Part shown: piece by piece, positions 1-14,767 of the stretch | Layout of the letters: every line of letters starts with the position of its first letter | Position numbering within the stretch: the first letter of the stretch is position 1 | Assembly (NCBI GenBank): GCA_034670405.1 | Contig: JAXDDX010000005.1 | Span: 2,085,001-2,149,000 of the forward strand | Reading direction: 5' to 3' | Origin: Hoplostethus atlanticus | Taxonomy: Eukaryota > Chordata > Actinopteri > Trachichthyiformes > Trachichthyidae | Length of the DNA stretch: 64,000 bases | Notes under the pieces: model-generated | Told to the model about the DNA's origin: nothing | What the model saw: only the letters and a program-made list of their open reading frames with translations | Databases searched by the model: none | Made by a program: the position numbers and the translations under genes

Positions 1-1418
1 TTATCCCCTTCAGGAAATAATAACATCTTGTCAGTCATCAGACGTTGCTCTACTTGTTTGGACGTTTTGGTGGCAAATGCAGGGACTTGGTGTCTAGTGA
101 ACCGACACCGCTGAACACACTCAGCTTCTGCATCAAACTCGACTGTGCTTTGGCCCGAACGCTCGCCTTCACATTCACAAACAAGCCCCCTGAATGACCT
201 TGAACTTCAGCAGCGCACCTCGCCCCGCAACCCCCGCGCACCCCTTTCCCGCCTAATGCTATTATGCTCGGCCCCGCACGCTAAAAGTCATTGGTGGTGA
301 TAGCGGCTGATTAGATTGTGTCCATTGATCGCCGCGTGCTGTTAGGACGAGGACTGTGCGGGCTGCAGCTTCTGCCTTCGCCTCCGCAGACACACTGACA
401 GTCTGAGGCGGGAGGAGACGGAGCCCCATGCAGGGCAGCAGATTGAGTTATTGATCAGCTCTCTCCTCTCCTTTCTCCCGTCTCTGTCTCGGCTGCTTCC
501 GAGAGACCCCGTCATCAGGATAATGAATTTCACTTATTGCAGATTAACGGCATAAGGTCCGTATGGTAATAGTGGCAGAAATTAGCTCTTTGTCACCCCC
601 TCTGGATTTCCAGGGGGGAGACAAGGCAGGAGGAACCTCGTTACGCAGTTCAGCCACCCCGGGTTTGAGGGCGTGTGATTTGAACGAGAGGGAATTGAAA
701 GAGAGAAACTGCATGAAAATGAAGGAAGCGAGGGAGAATTACGGGGGAGACCGGGGAGGGCCGTGCTTTCACCGGCACCGGAGGAGAGTTCTGAGGCAAG
801 ACATTCAGGTTGATGGAGGAGGATGAAGGAGAACTTAAGAGAGGAAGAGCACACTGAGTAGCAGGCTGAGCCGTAGAAGGGAGAGGGCAAAGGAGGAGAG
901 TGAATGATTTAAAAAGAAAAGGAAAGACGTGGCGAAGCGGGAGGAGGGCAGAGAGAGAGAGAGAGAGAGAGAGGAAGCACTGTAGTGGTCATACAGTCAC
1001 CAGGCAGCGGCGGCGCTTAAGGGGCAGCCATTGTGCTTCCCTCGCCTCGATTGGGGTGGTAAAGAATGAATAATGAGGCTTGATTACAGTCCGTGAGATG
1101 GCACATCGTTCAGAATCAATCCTCCAGGCAATTACGGGCGGCGAAAAACGGCGGCCCCTCAGCCCCGGGCCGGACAGAATGGGAAGTGATTGTGTCAGAG
1201 GACAACATCATCTTCGCAAATGACTTGTTGCCTCCTCACGTCGGAGCCATTAGCGGCTTTCTTCCCGTGGTCCTGCAAGCACATTCACCCGCCCACGTGA
1301 AAAGCCTCCAACGCACTTATGTGTAAGCACATAAGCACGTCACACACACACACACACACACGCACACTGCACGCCCACACGTACGTACGGATGAATGTAT
1401 CTTTTCCACTCGTTTCAG
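1..1418 (+). other. Intron of the PCSK-like gene; regulatory-looking block at about 1010-1275
   Basis: No exon was recognised. Most of it is GC-richer than later introns, with a GA repeat at 951-974. The block at 1010-1275 is low in simple repeats and carries several homeodomain-type motifs (ATGAATAATGAGG, CAATTACGG, CCATTAG), which suggests a conserved non-coding element. A CA repeat follows at 1343-1362. Confidence 0.35.
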
Positions 1419-1529
1419 GTATGGCTTTGGCGTGCTGGATGCAGGGCTGATGGTGCAGCAGGCCGTGCACTTCAACACCGTCGCCCCGCACAAGACGTGC
1501 ACACAGGAAGTCACGCTTAATCCCACCAG
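1419..1529 (+). CDS. PCSK-like exon a: end of catalytic domain into P domain
   Basis: Acceptor cgtttcag before 1419 and donor gtaggc after 1529. The first base completes a codon begun upstream, then the frame reads [16 protein letters not shown] and later [14 protein letters not shown]. The (R)YGFGVLDA block is the conserved C-terminal segment of the convertase catalytic domain. The exon ends two bases into a codon. Confidence 0.85.
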
Positions 1530-1748
1530 GTAGGCAAGCGTCGTTTTTTTATATTTGCTACATATGTTTATATAGCCGCACACATGTTTACATTATATTT
1601 TTTATTGGCTTTATGGCTTTTTATTGCTTACTTTATATTCTATTTTTGTGCTTATGTTGTTATTTTTCATTTTTCCCACCTGTATCCTATTACTTTTGCT
1701 GCTGCTACAACCCATTTTCCCCACAGGGATCAATAAAGTTTCATCTTA

Positions 1749-1795
<47 letters not shown>

Positions 1796-2668
1796 CCAGA
1801 GAGAGCACACACACCCAATGCTACTGTGGTAAGTCATTTCAGGGGTTTCGGTCATCAACTGACAGACCGTGATCCGTTGTTTTATTGGTCAGGATCCTTC
1901 CTTCAGGAGGCGTGGTCAATGTGAGCATCCAATCAGACGGCTGCCAGGGGAGGGACGATGAAGTCAACACTCTGGAGCATGTTCAGGTCAGACGGACGGT
2001 TTTCAGAAACAACTCATTATCCGTTGTTACTTTGTTGCATGCCAACCCGATCAGCTATCGACCAATATCAACTATATTGACAAAGGGGACAAGCATAGCA
2101 GTTACTGATGACAAGATATTATTATATGGTCAGTATGATCAATTATTAGAAGCAGATCACCAAACGCACACAGCTTATAGGGATCTGAATTTTTCCACGT
2201 ATGGTTTCCAAATAGATTTAGCTTGATAGTAGACAGTACAAGATCAAACTTGGACTCATTTAGGTGCCACACCGTGCCATACCCAGTTACTGCTGGGTAC
2301 TACCGCCGCGGCTACCACTACCACTACACTAGTGCAGTAGATGGACAGGAACATGAGGTGAAGAGGATGTGACAGTGGATTCAAATCTGTACAATCACAG
2401 TCCACGGCCAGCTTCCTTGGCAAGCACTCTCATCTACCGAACAACACGGGGAAGCCTGGAACGTTTCACACCGGCAGCATCCACCAGGTTCTCCAGATGT
2501 TGTGTGTTTTATCTGGAACAGGAGAGACGTTTATTGTGTTGGCTGTGTCATTTGCAGAAAATACCGTCTGTGCGTTTGCTTGTGTTCATGCCACATACAT
2601 GCAGACGTGCATATGTTTGACTGCGTGCGTGCATACATACGTGTCTGTGTGTGGGCGTGCATACGTGC

Positions 2669-2699
<31 letters not shown>

Positions 2700-4784
2700 C
2701 ATGCGTGTGTGTACATACTTGTGAAACAGCAGAGAGGGAGCGGGAGTGTGTCAGCATGTAAATTGAAAAGGCTTCATCTTTGCGTCTCTCCTCCCCGGCA
2801 GAAAGCGTGGGTCAGGCCATCGCTGCGAGGTGTGATTGATGGATGTGTTGCCATGGTAACACGCCGTAAACAGGAGCAGGCTGTCAGTCTTTTTTGCAGC
2901 TCGCCGTCTCTCTCTCCGCGATGTGCCATTGTCACACCAGATGTGCTGCCTGAGATGAACGGGGACAGGCAGGGTGTTTACTGGGGGGGGCAACTACATG
3001 TGCTTCAAATAATTGAGCTAATATCCCCTTGACCATCTTTCTCTCTTCTCTTTCTGATCCTCTCTTCCTACCTTTCTCCCATCTTCCTCTTCTAGGAGGA
3101 AGGGCGGGGGGCGGCTATGGATTGGTCTCCATCCATTTGTTTGTTTGTCCATCTGTCCGTCACACTCAATATCTCAGACACCACTGATCAGATTTGGACA
3201 AAACTTTGGGGAATTTATTTATTGTAGCACTGCATTGCGGCTTTTTTTTTCAAAATTACACTGATTGGCCCAAGAGGGGTGCTACGTTGTTTGTTTGTTC
3301 ATCCATGTGTGTCACATGCAGTATCACATGCGGCATCAATGATTTGATTTTGACAAAAACGTGATGCATCTCACTGCATCCTGCCATTTACAACATGTAT
3401 ACTAATTAGCCCGGGGAGGGGGGGGGGAGGGCAGGGGGGGTATAAATCTTTTAAATTAAATTAATATATTAAAAATTGGATGACCAGTCAGTCAAATACA
3501 TTTTTAAAAAGGTCCAGTCCAATGAGTGACAGCTCCTCTTTAGTTATTCCTGTCCCACACAATAAACAACCACAAGGTGACATATTTGTTACTGATTGGC
3601 CCAGAGGGGGACTGCATCATTCCCGAGGGGGACGGCGTGTTTACTCTTACCTTGTTTTCTTTTTCCTTCAACCCTCTCTTTCTACCCACTCCCCATCCTC
3701 CATCTCTCTTCCTTTCTCTCTATATCCCTCCCTCCCTCCCCGTCCTTCCCCCACCCCCCTTCCCCTGCCGCCTGTCTCCCACCAGGTGAGGGTGAGCGTC
3801 AGTAGCGTGTGCCGCGGTGACCTCTCCGTAGGCCTGGAGTCGCCGGCCGGCACCGCGTCGCTGCTGCTGGACGCCCGGCCCAACGACGCCTCGGCCGCCG
3901 GCTTGCAAAACTGGACCTTGATGAGCCTCCACTGCTGGGGGGAGCAGCCGCGAGGTCTCTGGACCCTCCAGGTGAGAGAGGAAACGGGTTCCGCTGTCAT
4001 TTACCTGCCATGTTATGGGTTCTAACCCGGTCGGTGACAGCCTGCATCGCATGTCATTCCCTCTTATTCAAAAAAGTAAGTGTCCCTTCACCTGTGTGTG
4101 GGTCTTTTTTATTATCCTCTTGTGAGTGGAATGAAAACAGCTCCAACCCAGGAACTGCTTGGAAAATCCTGCTGTGGTGTAGATGTAGGCTCGGAGGGAC
4201 GTCACCTTGTCATGATGGCTTCTGCAACGGCTAAACCTGCACAGTGCTATTTTTGTGTCGGTAAGGCTAGGCTTTCTCAAAGTGACACCCTTTCCCAACA
4301 TATTCAGTGTAATGAGTAAAAATAGATTAAAATCCGGATTTTCCACACGTTCACCTGGAAACCTTATTACCCTTACCCATGATGCTCCGGTTCACATCGG
4401 CCAGTCTTCCAGTAGCTCCGATGTATAGATGTTTAAAAATAGCACAGCCCGGCCCAGCTTGGTTCAGTTCATTTTGCCTCAGCACTGTGAATCACCCTCT
4501 ACTTTCATCTCCCAGCTTCAGCCAAGCATGGCAATCTTCATTTTCCTCCCCACGCTCTTCTCTCTTTTTTTTTCTTTTTTTTTTTCTTTTTTATAGATGT
4601 GCTGATGTTTGATATGGAGGAAGGAGCTAAAATGGAAGGGAAATTAACACTGGAAGGTTAAGTAACCTTGGCTGGGTTTGACAGACACAATACTGCCGAC
4701 GTCTGATTAGAATCCATACTCACAGACTGTAGCGCGCTGAGGTCATTTACTGTATATATGTGTGGGTGGCGGGGGGTGGATTCA

Positions 4785-4815
<31 letters not shown>

Positions 4816-5967
4816 GGCATCAGTCCTTGTAAACAGTTGGAGGTTTATAGAGAAAAAGCTGTGTAGATGAAAGACACCTACCCACCCCCCGTCCTCTATC
4901 CCTCTCTCTCTCTCTCTCTTTCGTCCTCTCTCTCTCTCCCCGCCTGTCTCTCTCTCTCTCTCTCTCTTCCGTGTCCTCGTACAGATTTACTGTCCCCTCT
5001 GTGACCAATTACCAAAGCCCGGCGCATCCCAGAGCCGGGGAGGAAACACCGCGAGTCGAGCCACGTAACGGAGCCGCTTGCTCATTACCGGAAGGCCGAG
5101 AGGAGTCACCGCGACGCTCACAACACGAATTAACACTCGCATCTGATGCTCAGCGTGCCTTAGCACACCGCTAATCAGCACACACACACACACACAGCAG
5201 TAAACACTCATCGTCAGCCTCACTGTAAATGGGAGAGAAACACACACACACACACACACACATATGCAGGGAACTGTAAGTGAGGCAGAGCATTAAGGCT
5301 TCAGGCGTAAAGTCACAGCAAAAAGGAAGAGAGAGGGAATGACACTGAGGAAATTAGAGAGCACACACACACACACACACACTTCTCAAAATGAGGAGCA
5401 GTTTAATTTCACTGTAATTTAATTCACTAGAAATTATCCCAATTAGAAAATGTGAGAGAGTGGCTATAGTAATCACAGGCTTGCCTCTCTCCACTAGTAT
5501 CTCCCCACATACAGTGCAGACAGTTATGCAATACTAAACAACAGCAGAAATCTTCCCACACGGGGTCCCCGGGACATACTGCCTGGGTAAAGTTGTTTCT
5601 GATCGTCAGTTGTGTCATCTAAATTATAGACAGAGAGAACGAGAAGGCGAGAGAGAGCGCGGTAGAAGAGAGGCAAAGCGAAAGAGAGAGAGAAAATAGA
5701 CCACAGAGGCCCTGGGAAGAGTCTGGACTATCTACTGGATCAGTGTTTAAGTCAAGGGGCACGGGGGAGGAGGGGGAGGAGGAGGAAGATGGCGAGGTTC
5801 GGTAGAGAGTCTGTATTGATTTGTCATGATGACAATTGTCAAAGAGCGCGGCGGTGGCGGTGGTGGGAATAAAAGCAGGACTGAAGTGAAAAGGGAGCGA
5901 GTGTTAAGGCTCGAGGCTCGGGTGACCTTCCAGCTCGGTGAAGGAGAAGAGACTGCAGGGCTGGAAA

Positions 5968-6035
<68 letters not shown>

Positions 6036-6244
6036 CGCCATCTGTGGTGCCGCTCGGTTCATCGGTTCATTGAGACAATATTGCCAGAGCAGGATATAGA
6101 ATATACATTTTCCAGACACCCAGCCAACAGCAGGTTTTACATTCATACATTCAAACCGTGTGCAGCACAACAGCAGCTAATCGCTAATATCAAGAATTAC
6201 ACAGAACAGATGATGTTGTTATAGAAAATCATCAACATCATTCA

Positions 6245-6324
<80 letters not shown>

Positions 6325-6449
6325 ACTAAGCACTTCTACCTTCCTGCAGTGTAAACCAGAGGTAACATTGCATAGGAAATGGAAATTTGACAGTTTAAGC
6401 CATTTGTTTTACATATTGAGGGTTAGTGTTGGGTTATTATTGAGTGTGT

Positions 6450-6501
<52 letters not shown>

Positions 6502-6834
6502 CAGTGAAGGTTTTTTTTTAAAAACTTGTTACGATGACTGGCAGTGTTTTTTATTTCCTTCTGCTGCATAACACAGCAGAAGTTCAAAGAATAATGGGGG
6601 GATCATTATTATGCTCCGCTTCCACAGAAACCTTGTCTCACCACACACACACACACACACTCAGAGAGAGAGACGGTAGAACACACACACACATCTGCAC
6701 AAAAACGCTAACAACACACACTGTAGACAAATACACACACACAGACAGATATCCATACACACTTACAGAAACACACTCAAACACAAACGTCGCTCTCACT
6801 TCCACCCGTGGCTCCATGCTGCCATGCCCACAGG

Positions 6835-6868
<34 letters not shown>

Positions 6869-7989
6869 CCACACTGTGGCGAGGTGGCAGCGAGGGCTTT
6901 GAGCAGAGACATGTCTGATTCCCAGAGGACTTTGGGGCGCAAGCCGAGCGCTACTAGTGCTGCTGTAGAGATATAATAGCAGTTTTTAGCCTGCAGCACT
7001 GTGGCTGGCGAGCCCCCCCCCAACACCCCCCCGCTGACCATGACTGACAGATCACACATTTACCATCATAATCCCCGGTGCCGCATTTGGAATCCCTCCT
7101 CTTCCTCCTCCTCCTCCTCTTCCTCGCCGTCCTCTCTCATCTACCCAATAGATTTTAGAAGCCAAACACTGCTAGTGTAATAACGAGGGATTGTCTATAG
7201 AGACAATACTGCAGTTTAGTTGAAGATCACATACGATCCAGTCCTGCTGTCCACCTCTGATATGATGGATATGATGCAGGTTGATTGATTACATATCCAT
7301 TTTAGAAGTGATCAGTACTACATTGTCTATGGAAAGCTCTTAACCTGAGGCTTTTCCAAGATATCGAGATATCGAGTATCGGCACAAAATATCAGCTATG
7401 GGCAGCTTCAACCCATATTATCAGGAAAATACATTTTTACAACATCAGGCTTTATTACATTTTTTACCCATTTGATCAAATTCTGACATGTTATTACATT
7501 ATCTGGCAGTTACTACATCAGTTGCTACACTTAAGCAGCAGGACACACACACACACACACTTGTTGCTCATTTCAAAACTGTTATTACGTGTTACTCCCT
7601 GGGAGCACTAATCCGTTACGCAACTTTTCTCATCTACGCTAGCTCAAAGGATGAATAAATCAGAGGAAAATAAATGGGGGGATGAGGTGGGATATAGATG
7701 TTTAAATCAACGTCACTCTAACATTTAAAGGGAGTGGAAACAAAAAGTAACGACCCGGATGGATAATTACAGTATTATAACTGGAACGTGAAATAGAAAA
7801 GTTGTAACATTATTGTGACCGTACCACCAAACACCGGTAAACAAGTAACTGCACCGAGTTGGCACACTGCACTGTCAAAGCATAGGTAGTTGCTACTGTG
7901 GAAACACATACACACGCACACACACGCACACACACACACAATCTCACAAACATGTACTCTCAACCGCAAATATACACATACACACACTC

Positions 7990-8061
<72 letters not shown>

Positions 8062-8343
8062 CCTCACACACACACTCTGGCCCAAGGTGGCTTTCTAGAG
8101 GTGCATATATTTCCATATATTTCCATGTTTAATGAGTTTTGGGAGATCAAGCGATCCAAGCGGCCCTTTGTGGGTATTTCTTTCTCTTTTTTAGGGGGGG
8201 GGGGGGGGGGGGGGTGTCTCCATGTAAATATCACCCACTGTGTGTTGGCACCCGCCACAGATGTTCGGGGGCGAGGGCACCCTGTGGGCACAGGATACCT
8301 ATTTCTGTTTGCCTGCCTTCTGAGTGTGAGAGAGTGAGGGAGG

Positions 8344-8396
<53 letters not shown>

Positions 8397-8454
8397 ACAA
8401 TAAGCGCATTTGTGCAAGTGCAATCCTGTGTGTGTTTTGTGTTTGTGTGCACGT

Positions 8455-8497
<43 letters not shown>

Positions 8498-11400
8498 TCC
8501 CAGCATGCGCATGGCCATCATGTTCCTGTTTTGGATGATTGATGTGGTGGAGGGAGCAGAGAGGAGCTCAGGTTGGGCCAGAGCCTCAGTCTGACACGCT
8601 GCTGCTTCCCTGCTGCTTTACATATGTAGACCCAGCAAGACTCCTCCTCCCCCCATCTGACACTGCCTCGCTCTCTGATGCAGACGAGCTCTCAGAGGGG
8701 TTTTTTTTTGTTTTATTTTGAAACCATTATTTACCCAGGGAAGGTCGACTGAGCACATTCATACAGTTCCACAGTTTCTACAACCACCGTCTACTACTGT
8801 TGGCCACTGAGCGGCTCCTCCGGGGGTTCAATTTATAATCGGTAACATTTTCATTTCAATAAATGTTTGTCTTGCTAATCTCTATCACTGATTCATATAA
8901 CACAACAGTGATTCAACCTCTAGCCAGTTGATGAAAGCGTTTACATCTGCTGTTCTAAACACCCGGCGTCAGGTAGGGCTTTCCTGGGGAAAAATCCTGG
9001 GAGACAGGAAGTGATGCGTTTTACGTTTCCTAGCAGCAGCAACAGCGGTTTGTTTGAAATAAAATAGAGGAAGAACTGGGTAGTTAGCATGAGCAGCGAC
9101 AACCACCGTGGCTGAACAGACAAAGAAAAGAGCGCCACCTACAGAAACTCAAACTTCATCATGTTCTCTGGGAAGTGCAATGCAAAACCACTACAGCGAT
9201 GGCCGCTTAGCACCAAAGATGGAGCAAAATCCAAACACAAGATCTGAAGGATTAGGGGAGAGATGCCGTTACTCGTTCACTTTCGCCACATTTTCTCAGC
9301 AGTCCTGGTATGCGAACCAGCTACCATCCGCTCATAAAACCCTCTGCTGCAGTCCTGCCAAAACCTCTGTATCTCTGGAATCTTTTTTGTCAAATTGGCA
9401 CTTGGCACTTGGCCCCCCCTTTTGTCAAAAATGGGAAAATGTTTCATGGTCCAAGCCAAACCTATGCATGATGCATTGTGGATGTTAATGGGAAACCAGA
9501 CAGCATATCCTCAATGTAGCCTGGATGTTAGAGAAGGCTTTTGACCGTAACGTTGCCAGTTGACTTCTCGGGTGCCCTTGAGCAAGGCACTGAACCACCA
9601 ACTGCTCCAGTAGAGCCCAGGCACTCATGTGGGTTTGCAGATTGAAAACCCTTCATCGGGGTGTTGGATACACAGTGCAGGTCAGGTGTAGCAGGAAGTG
9701 CCCTAACAAAAGAGCTCCATACATTCAAAGTGTTTTTTCAGACTGTGGTTGTACTGGGCAGCTCCCAGTGGCCACCAGTAGAAGACTGCAGTTACACTGG
9801 GCAGCTCCTGTGAATGTGTGGAAAGAAGTTGACATTCTGCATGGACATCAAATTCGATTCTCTCCGACTTTGTATTGGCTCTGATTCTGTCTCTCGTTTT
9901 GTACATGTCTTCGTGTCCTCCCGCTAACTCCGGGTCGGTCTGTCTCCGCTCTCGTCACCTATCCTGCCTCCCTGCTACCTCTTCTTTCTGCCTACCTCTC
10001 CGTCACTCTCTCTCAACTCTCACTTGGTATTCCTCTTCCTTCTAAAGCTCACACTCTATCACTGGGTCTCACTTTCCTATCCCTGACGCTCACTCGTTTC
10101 AATATCCTGCCATCTCTCCCTCTCTCCTCTCCTCGGTATTTTCTCAGCCATGCCACAATCTCTCTCTTCCCATCTCTAATCCCCCCACCTCTCTCTTTTT
10201 TTTCCTTCTCTCTATCGTTTCTCTCCCTGGCTTTGAAATCCCCCACCCCCCCGTTCCTCTGGTTCTGCTAATCCTCTCATTTTCTTTGTCTCTCTTTTGT
10301 CTAAAAGTCAGTTTAATTTCTCCCTCCTTTATAGCCCTGGCTCTGTTTCTGCTTGTAGTTCTCACACCTTTTATGCCTTTTTTTATATGAACATGAAGTG
10401 TGTTTATAGCTAACTTTTACTTCTGACATTAACACCAAACACGATAACTTAAATGGAAACTCCAAACAACAGTGATCACATGCAGTAAATGGTTCATTAT
10501 ATCGTACGTGCCTCAGACACATATGAAATAGGTTTTATTACCCTGATAATCTCCAAACCTATCTTTTCTTCTTCATGGGCTTTGTGGGTAACTCTGCATG
10601 TACATCCCTACATTCAATTCAATTAAAAACAATCGGGAAGCACAAAAATTGGAGTCATCAGGTTTTCATTGCGACAGCGGGGTCGCTGCTCCTCGCACAG
10701 CCGCGTCGGCACGGCAGAAAGGCATGCTGGGGAGGCTGAGAGGCGTGCGAGGCGTATCGATCCACCTGTAGCATCCAGCTGTTTGTTTACCAACAACAAA
10801 TCAATGCGGCGCTTGGCTGGGGCCCCGCCATGTCTGGCCTCTGGTCTGCTCAGAGCGTACACACACATTTTCTCTCTCTCTCTCTCTCTCACACACGTAC
10901 ACACTCATATACACACTCACAAACACACACAGCTCTGTGGTGCCATCTCTGTTTTTGATCTCTGGCGTGCATGGGCACACACCTTGGTATGACAAGGTGA
11001 ACACTGGTCAAATAATACCTTGTCGGTCATCAGTCATTGCTCCACTTTGCCTGCAGAAATGTAGTCGATATAAGCGGGTTGGGAAGGTTTGGTGGCAAAT
11101 GCCGAGATAGGCTCTGGTGTCCCACGACCCCGAATAGGAATAAGTGGGTGAAGGAAATAAATGAATGAATGACTTAACGACATGTCTTCCAGGTGACGGA
11201 CCACAGAGGGACGGCGAGCAGCTGTGAGAGGCAGGAGGACGAGCAGGCAGCCGGGGCCGTGCTCAGCGTTACGCTCATCCTTTACGGCACCTACGAGCGA
11301 CACAGGTCTACGCATGGTAGGTGAATCTGTGTGTGTGTCCGTGTGGTTGGGTGTGTTTGTGTACCGGCGTTCATACGCAGTTTGGGAAAGCCCAAAGTAT

Positions 11401-11778
11401 GAAAAATTGATTGGAAAATTTGTAGGAGTGGGAAAGTATGGGGTGAAAGTATGGGGTGAAAAATGTATTTGTACACTCGCTGTCATTTTACTTCCTGGTG
11501 CATTTTTTGTGCCTGAAAAAATGTTCCTCATCTGAACACTGTGACTTCCCATATACACTATGGGCAGTCACATTGCCCAGCCGCTGTCAGCATGCGTCAT
11601 ATTAAAAACTAACCAAAATCTTCAAAAGTCTCAATCCTGTACCTCAGTGAGTTGAGGTGTGTGTGTGTGTGTGTGTGTTTTCTCTGTCTGTCTAGCAGTA
11701 TTTATCCCAATTGTTTTCTAGGAGTGCAGCATGCATACAATTCACATTTCACCACACACTCAACACCAAATCCTTATT

Positions 11779-11827
<49 letters not shown>

Positions 11828-12660
11828 CCCCCCCCCCCCCAGTCTTCCGTTCAGTAGTGCTAACTGCCATCTCTGCTTCTTGGCTGAGGCAGTAGAGTCA
11901 GGGGAAGCCAGCAGGCTGGTGACCAGAGGGACTGTGATGTGTAATTACAGTGTGACCCCTCACGACCCCTCCAAAAAAAAAAAAAAAAACACCCCTCCTC
12001 CACGGTGTGTGTCAGCTCCCACAATGCCCACAACCTCCTCAACTCTCCACCCGGCAACACACACACACACACACACTCTCGTTAGCCACACCGGCACACT
12101 GCCATAGCCCGTCCTCCATGTCCCTGTTGGGGGGTTTAGGGTTGTTAGACTCACTGATGCCTGCTGGGAGGGACACATTCAACCACGCTTCCCTGTTGAT
12201 CTTTCTCCAGGCTCGCCACCAGTCATGGCAATCCTGGAATATCATGGCATTTTCAGAGGGAAAGGGAAAGTCAGGGAAGTTCTCTGGTGAAGTCAGGGAA
12301 TTTTGCAAATGGGTCACTTTACAGGAATATGGCAGAATGTATTTTCAACTTGTGTCATAAATGTATTGCATTTGATGGTTTTCAGCCAAATTGTGGTGGA
12401 AACCCTTTAGAAAAAACACATTAACAAACCAGGAGGGAATCGCATTTTTGGGTCATGGAAACGCTCCAACTTGATTATGGAATGACATGGAAAAAGTCAT
12501 GGAATTTTGCATCAGGGCCTCTCTCTGCCTCGCTCTGTCAGGATGCTGATCTCTCTCAGTTGAGAAATCAATCTCTCTCCCCCTCTTTCTTTCTCTCGCT
12601 CTCCATCTATCCCTGTGCCTGGATCTAACCCAAGTTCAAGCTGTTAGTCAATCTGCTCTC

Positions 12661-12711
<51 letters not shown>

Positions 12712-14603
12712 TTACCAATTCACGGGGTCTTGCAGTGTTGCTAATCCTCAATCTTTTCTCCAATGGCATTATTCTGTAGTTTGCCATTTCTGACACTTAA
12801 GAAAATCTCTGAGCCTTATCCACAGTCATACGTGTTTGTTATACTATCTGGACAAACTCCTGGTTCTGTGCTATCTGTAGAATAGATTTCAATACACTGG
12901 TACTCATTTCCAAATATGCTTAAAGGGATATACCAGGTTTTTAGGAAATTGGTCATTAATCAATTTCAATTTACCTGTTAAGTGAACATTGACACCAAAA
13001 TAATTCATGTGTCCCCGGTAGATTGATGGCTCTTCTATCACTCAACATAGTGTATGATAAAGTGTTAGCATGGAGCCTACTATCACTTAACATTGTGTAT
13101 GATAAAGTGTTAGCATGGAGCCTACTATCACTTAACATTGTGTATGATAAAGTGTTAGCATGGAGCCTACTATCACTCAACATAGAGTATGCTAAAGTGT
13201 TAGCATGGAGCCTACTATCACTCAACATTGTGTATGATAAAGTGTTAGCACGGAGCCTACTATCACTTAACATTGTGTATGATAAAGTGTTAGCACGGAG
13301 CCTACTATCACTCAACATAGTGTATGATATAGTGTTAGCACGGAGCCTACTATCACTCAACATTGTGTATGATAAAGTGTTAGTATGGAGCCTACTATCA
13401 CTCAACATAGTGTATGATAAAGTGTTAGCATGGAGCCTCCTATCACTCAACATTGTGTATGATAAAGTGTTAGCATGGAGCCTCCTATCACTCAACATAG
13501 TGTATGATAAAGTGTTAGTATGGAGCCTACTATCACTCAACATTGTGTATGATAAAGTGTTAGCATGGAGCCTACTATCACTCAACATTGTGTATGATAA
13601 AGTGTTAGCATGGAGCCTACTATTACTCAACATTGTATATGATAAAGTGTTAGCATGGAGCCTACTATCACTCAACATTGTGTATGATAAAGTGTTAGCA
13701 TGGAGCCTACTATTACTCAACATTGTATATGATAAAGTGTTAGCATGGAGCCTACTATCACTCAACATTGTGTATGATAAAGTGTTAGCATGGAGCCTAC
13801 TATCACTCAACATAATGTACGCTAAAGTGTTAGCATGAAGCGCCACAGTCAATGATCTATGTATGGCCGATTTTGATGTTCATGTTCTCATCACTCAACA
13901 GGTAAATTGACCAACGGGACAATCGGGAAAATTCCTTTAATCCATTCCACAGTGAACCAGCTTGAATATATACGATCATTTTTAAAGAGGAAATTGATAA
14001 TACACAGATGCACCAATTACATAAAAAGGTTACAGTGAATGTGTTTGCAAATGTAATTGTTTGTAGTCAAGCAATGCAGATACCGCATGGTCAGCTTAAC
14101 GCCCATGATGTGCAGGTTGAAACCAGCTATAGGCGGATTGTCTTTTGTGATCCAGCATGTCCGCGTGTGTTAGCGCATTTGTGTGTTTTCCCGCCTCTGT
14201 ATGTGTGCCTGCCCCCGTGTGTGTTTGTTTGGTGGCTGTGCAGCAAGTGAAGGTAAATTGCTGTGATTATGTGGCAGTAATTGAACAGGGATGGTGTGTT
14301 TAATTGAGTTGTTGTTCCCTGATGTGTCTCTGTAGTAGCAGGAGCCGCCGTGCTGACAGGTGCCTCGCCTTGCCTCACCAAGATGAACGTTTTTTTTTAT
14401 ACCATCACATCGTCTTTGTTTTGTCTTTTTTACCTCGTGGAAGGGAAGGGCTCGCTGTGTTTAATGGTATTTGTTTGGCTGAATGATGCGTGTGGGTTTT
14501 GCTGTTCAGAAGGAGGTAAAGGAAAGCAGGGTGCTTTGTGTGTCTGTTCACTCTTTTATGCATAACGTGTGTGAGGATGTATTGGTTTGTGTGTGTGTGC
14601 CTC

Positions 14604-14646
<43 letters not shown>

Positions 14647-14722
14647 TGAGATCATGTTTTTATGTACATGCATGTGTGTGTATTTGTGTCTTTGCTTATA
14701 TGTATGTAAGAGAGTGTGTGTT

Positions 14723-14767
<45 letters not shown>

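Larger units (their letters stand above)
3972..11192 (+). other. Large intron dominated by microsatellites
   Basis: 7.2 kb with no exon that I can support. It holds at least ten CA/TG or CT runs over 30 bp and a G21 homopolymer at 8194-8214. It also has an eroded MITE internal copy (5388-5610) and a fish repeat tail at about 9560-9650 (CTTGAGCAAGGCACTGAACC). The Val-Cys, Thr-His and Ser-Leu open frames across it are translations of the dinucleotide repeats. Confidence 0.7.

Noticed and set aside
563..890. Overlapping 87- and 102-codon frames on opposite strands near the window start
   Set aside because: No splice-compatible phase with the convertase exon at 1419 and no recognisable domain.
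7775..8542. Open frames of Val-Cys, Thr-His and Cys-Val runs
   Set aside because: Translations of CA/GT microsatellites.
13023..13852. Long open frames of 271 aa (+) and 293 aa (-)
   Set aside because: Both are translations of the 45-bp minisatellite; identical 15-residue units on both strands, no homology signal and no splice context.
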